Part shown: in pieces, positions 4,956 through 5,527 of the stretch
Numbering within the stretch: position 1 is the first letter of the stretch
Layout of the letters: the number at the start of each line of letters is the position of its first letter
NCBI GenBank assembly: GCA_002343485.1
Contig: DDST01000102.1
Coordinates: 22,373-27,899, forward strand
Length of the DNA stretch: 5,527 nucleotides
DNA from: Proteobacteria bacterium UBA2383
GTDB lineage: Bacteria > Pseudomonadota > Gammaproteobacteria > Competibacterales > Competibacteraceae
Direction: 5' to 3'
Notes under the pieces: model-generated
The model's database searches: none
Told to the model about the DNA's origin: nothing
Seen by the model: the letters and a program-made list of their open reading frames with translations, nothing else
Position numbers and translations under genes: made by a program

Positions 4956-5527
4956 CCGAACAAGACCAAAAACAACTGGGCAATATCCTCTGGGGCATCG
5001 CCGACCAACTGCGCGGCGCGATGAATGCGGACGATTTCCGCGATTACATGCTGTCCTTCCTGTTCCTGCGCTACCTCTCGGACAACTACGAAACAGCAGC
5101 GCAAAAAGAACTCGGGCCGGACTACCCGAAGCTGACCGCCGGCGACCGCCGCACCCTGCTGGCGGTGTGGTACGCGCAAAACCCGGACGACACGGAAGAA
5201 TTTGAACAACAGATGCGCCGCAAGACCCATTACGTGGTCAAGCCGGAATACCTCTGGGGCAACATCGCAGAGTTGGCCCGCACCCAAAACGGGGAGCTGC
5301 TGCATACCCTGCAAAAGGGCTTCGACTACATCGAGAACGAATCCTTCGCCAGTACCTTCGGCGGGCTGTTCTCCGAGATCAACCTGAATTCGGAAAAACT
5401 GGGCAAGAGCTACGAGGCGCGCAATGCCAAGCTCTGCACCATCATCAAGGCCATCGCCGAGGGCTTGGCGCAGTTTTCCACCGACAAGGACACCCTGGGC
5501 GACGCCTATGAATACCTGATCGGCCAG
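4952..5527 (+). CDS. hsdM: Type I DNA methyltransferase subunit HsdM, N-terminal part
   Basis: The frame opens at ATG 4952 and runs off the window after 192 codons, of about 500-530 expected. It begins MTEQDQKQLGNILWGIADQLRG, followed by DFRDYMLSFLFLRYLSDNYE, the hallmark of the helical HsdM N-terminal domain. FDYIENESFASTFGGLFSEINLNSEKLG and DTLGDAYEYLIGQ follow, the last leading into the catalytic domain in relatives. The S-adenosylmethionine site and the NPPY/F catalytic motif lie beyond the window, so activity cannot be assessed. The style agrees with type IC HsdM (EcoR124I-like), matching HsdR. With HsdS it would methylate adenines in the target site. The spacer after hsdS is 67 bp with no strong ribosome site. 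The upstream bridging frame may couple its translation. Confidence 0.96.
   Translation, partial: MTEQDQKQLGNILWGIADQLRGAMNADDFRDYMLSFLFLRYLSDNYETAAQKELGPDYPKLTAGDRRTLLAVWYAQNPDDTEEFEQQMRRKTHYVVKPEYLWGNIAELARTQNGELLHTLQKGFDYIENESFASTFGGLFSEINLNSEKLGKSYEARNAKLCTIIKAIAEGLAQFSTDKDTLGDAYEYLIGQ

Overview
The window looks like proteobacterial DNA, most likely gammaproteobacterial. It is moderately GC-rich, and its protein-coding style and dispersed palindromic repeats recall sulfur-oxidising or methane-oxidising gammaproteobacteria. That taxonomic placement is an impression, not a search result. All convincing genes are on the + strand.

Region by region: (1) 2-301 is the 3' end of an RND-superfamily efflux permease, the last gene of a unit that starts outside the window. 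(2) 302-561 is a 260-bp gap with no gene I can identify. (3) 562-3558 is a full-length type I restriction subunit, hsdR, with intact nuclease and helicase motifs. (4) 3559-4240 is an unusual inserted zone: two 112-bp direct repeats (110/112 identical, 533 bp apart) bracket a small gene for a DUF559 (Vsr-like, PD-(D/E)XK-type) endonuclease. (5) 4177-4884 is hsdS, reduced to a single target-recognition domain. (6) 4952 to the end is the N-terminal third of hsdM. The restriction-modification order is therefore R - [DUF559] - S - M.

HsdR, HsdS and HsdM would form a type I restriction-modification complex: HsdS reads the DNA site, HsdM methylates it, and HsdR translocates and cuts unmodified DNA. 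Because HsdS has only one recognition domain, the complex would probably need two copies of HsdS and would recognise a symmetrical split site. The genes are tightly packed. ATGA stop/start overlaps join DUF559 to hsdS. Two more join hsdS to hsdM through a possible 24-codon bridging frame.

The most interesting structure is 3548-4240. Each 112-bp repeat is itself a pair of inverted REP-like modules. Each also contains a perfect Shine-Dalgarno sequence, an ATG and the first 21 codons of the downstream gene. As a result, the DUF559 protein and HsdS share the same N-terminal peptide, which is foreign to both families. The DUF559 gene body is flanked by inverted modules and the whole by direct repeats. 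Looping out the 533-bp unit would leave hsdS with an intact ribosome site and reading frame. This suggests a repeat-associated DUF559 cassette, by analogy with REP-associated RAYT transposases, that inserts into operons without breaking expression of the next gene. The mobility is inference; the repeat geometry is directly visible.
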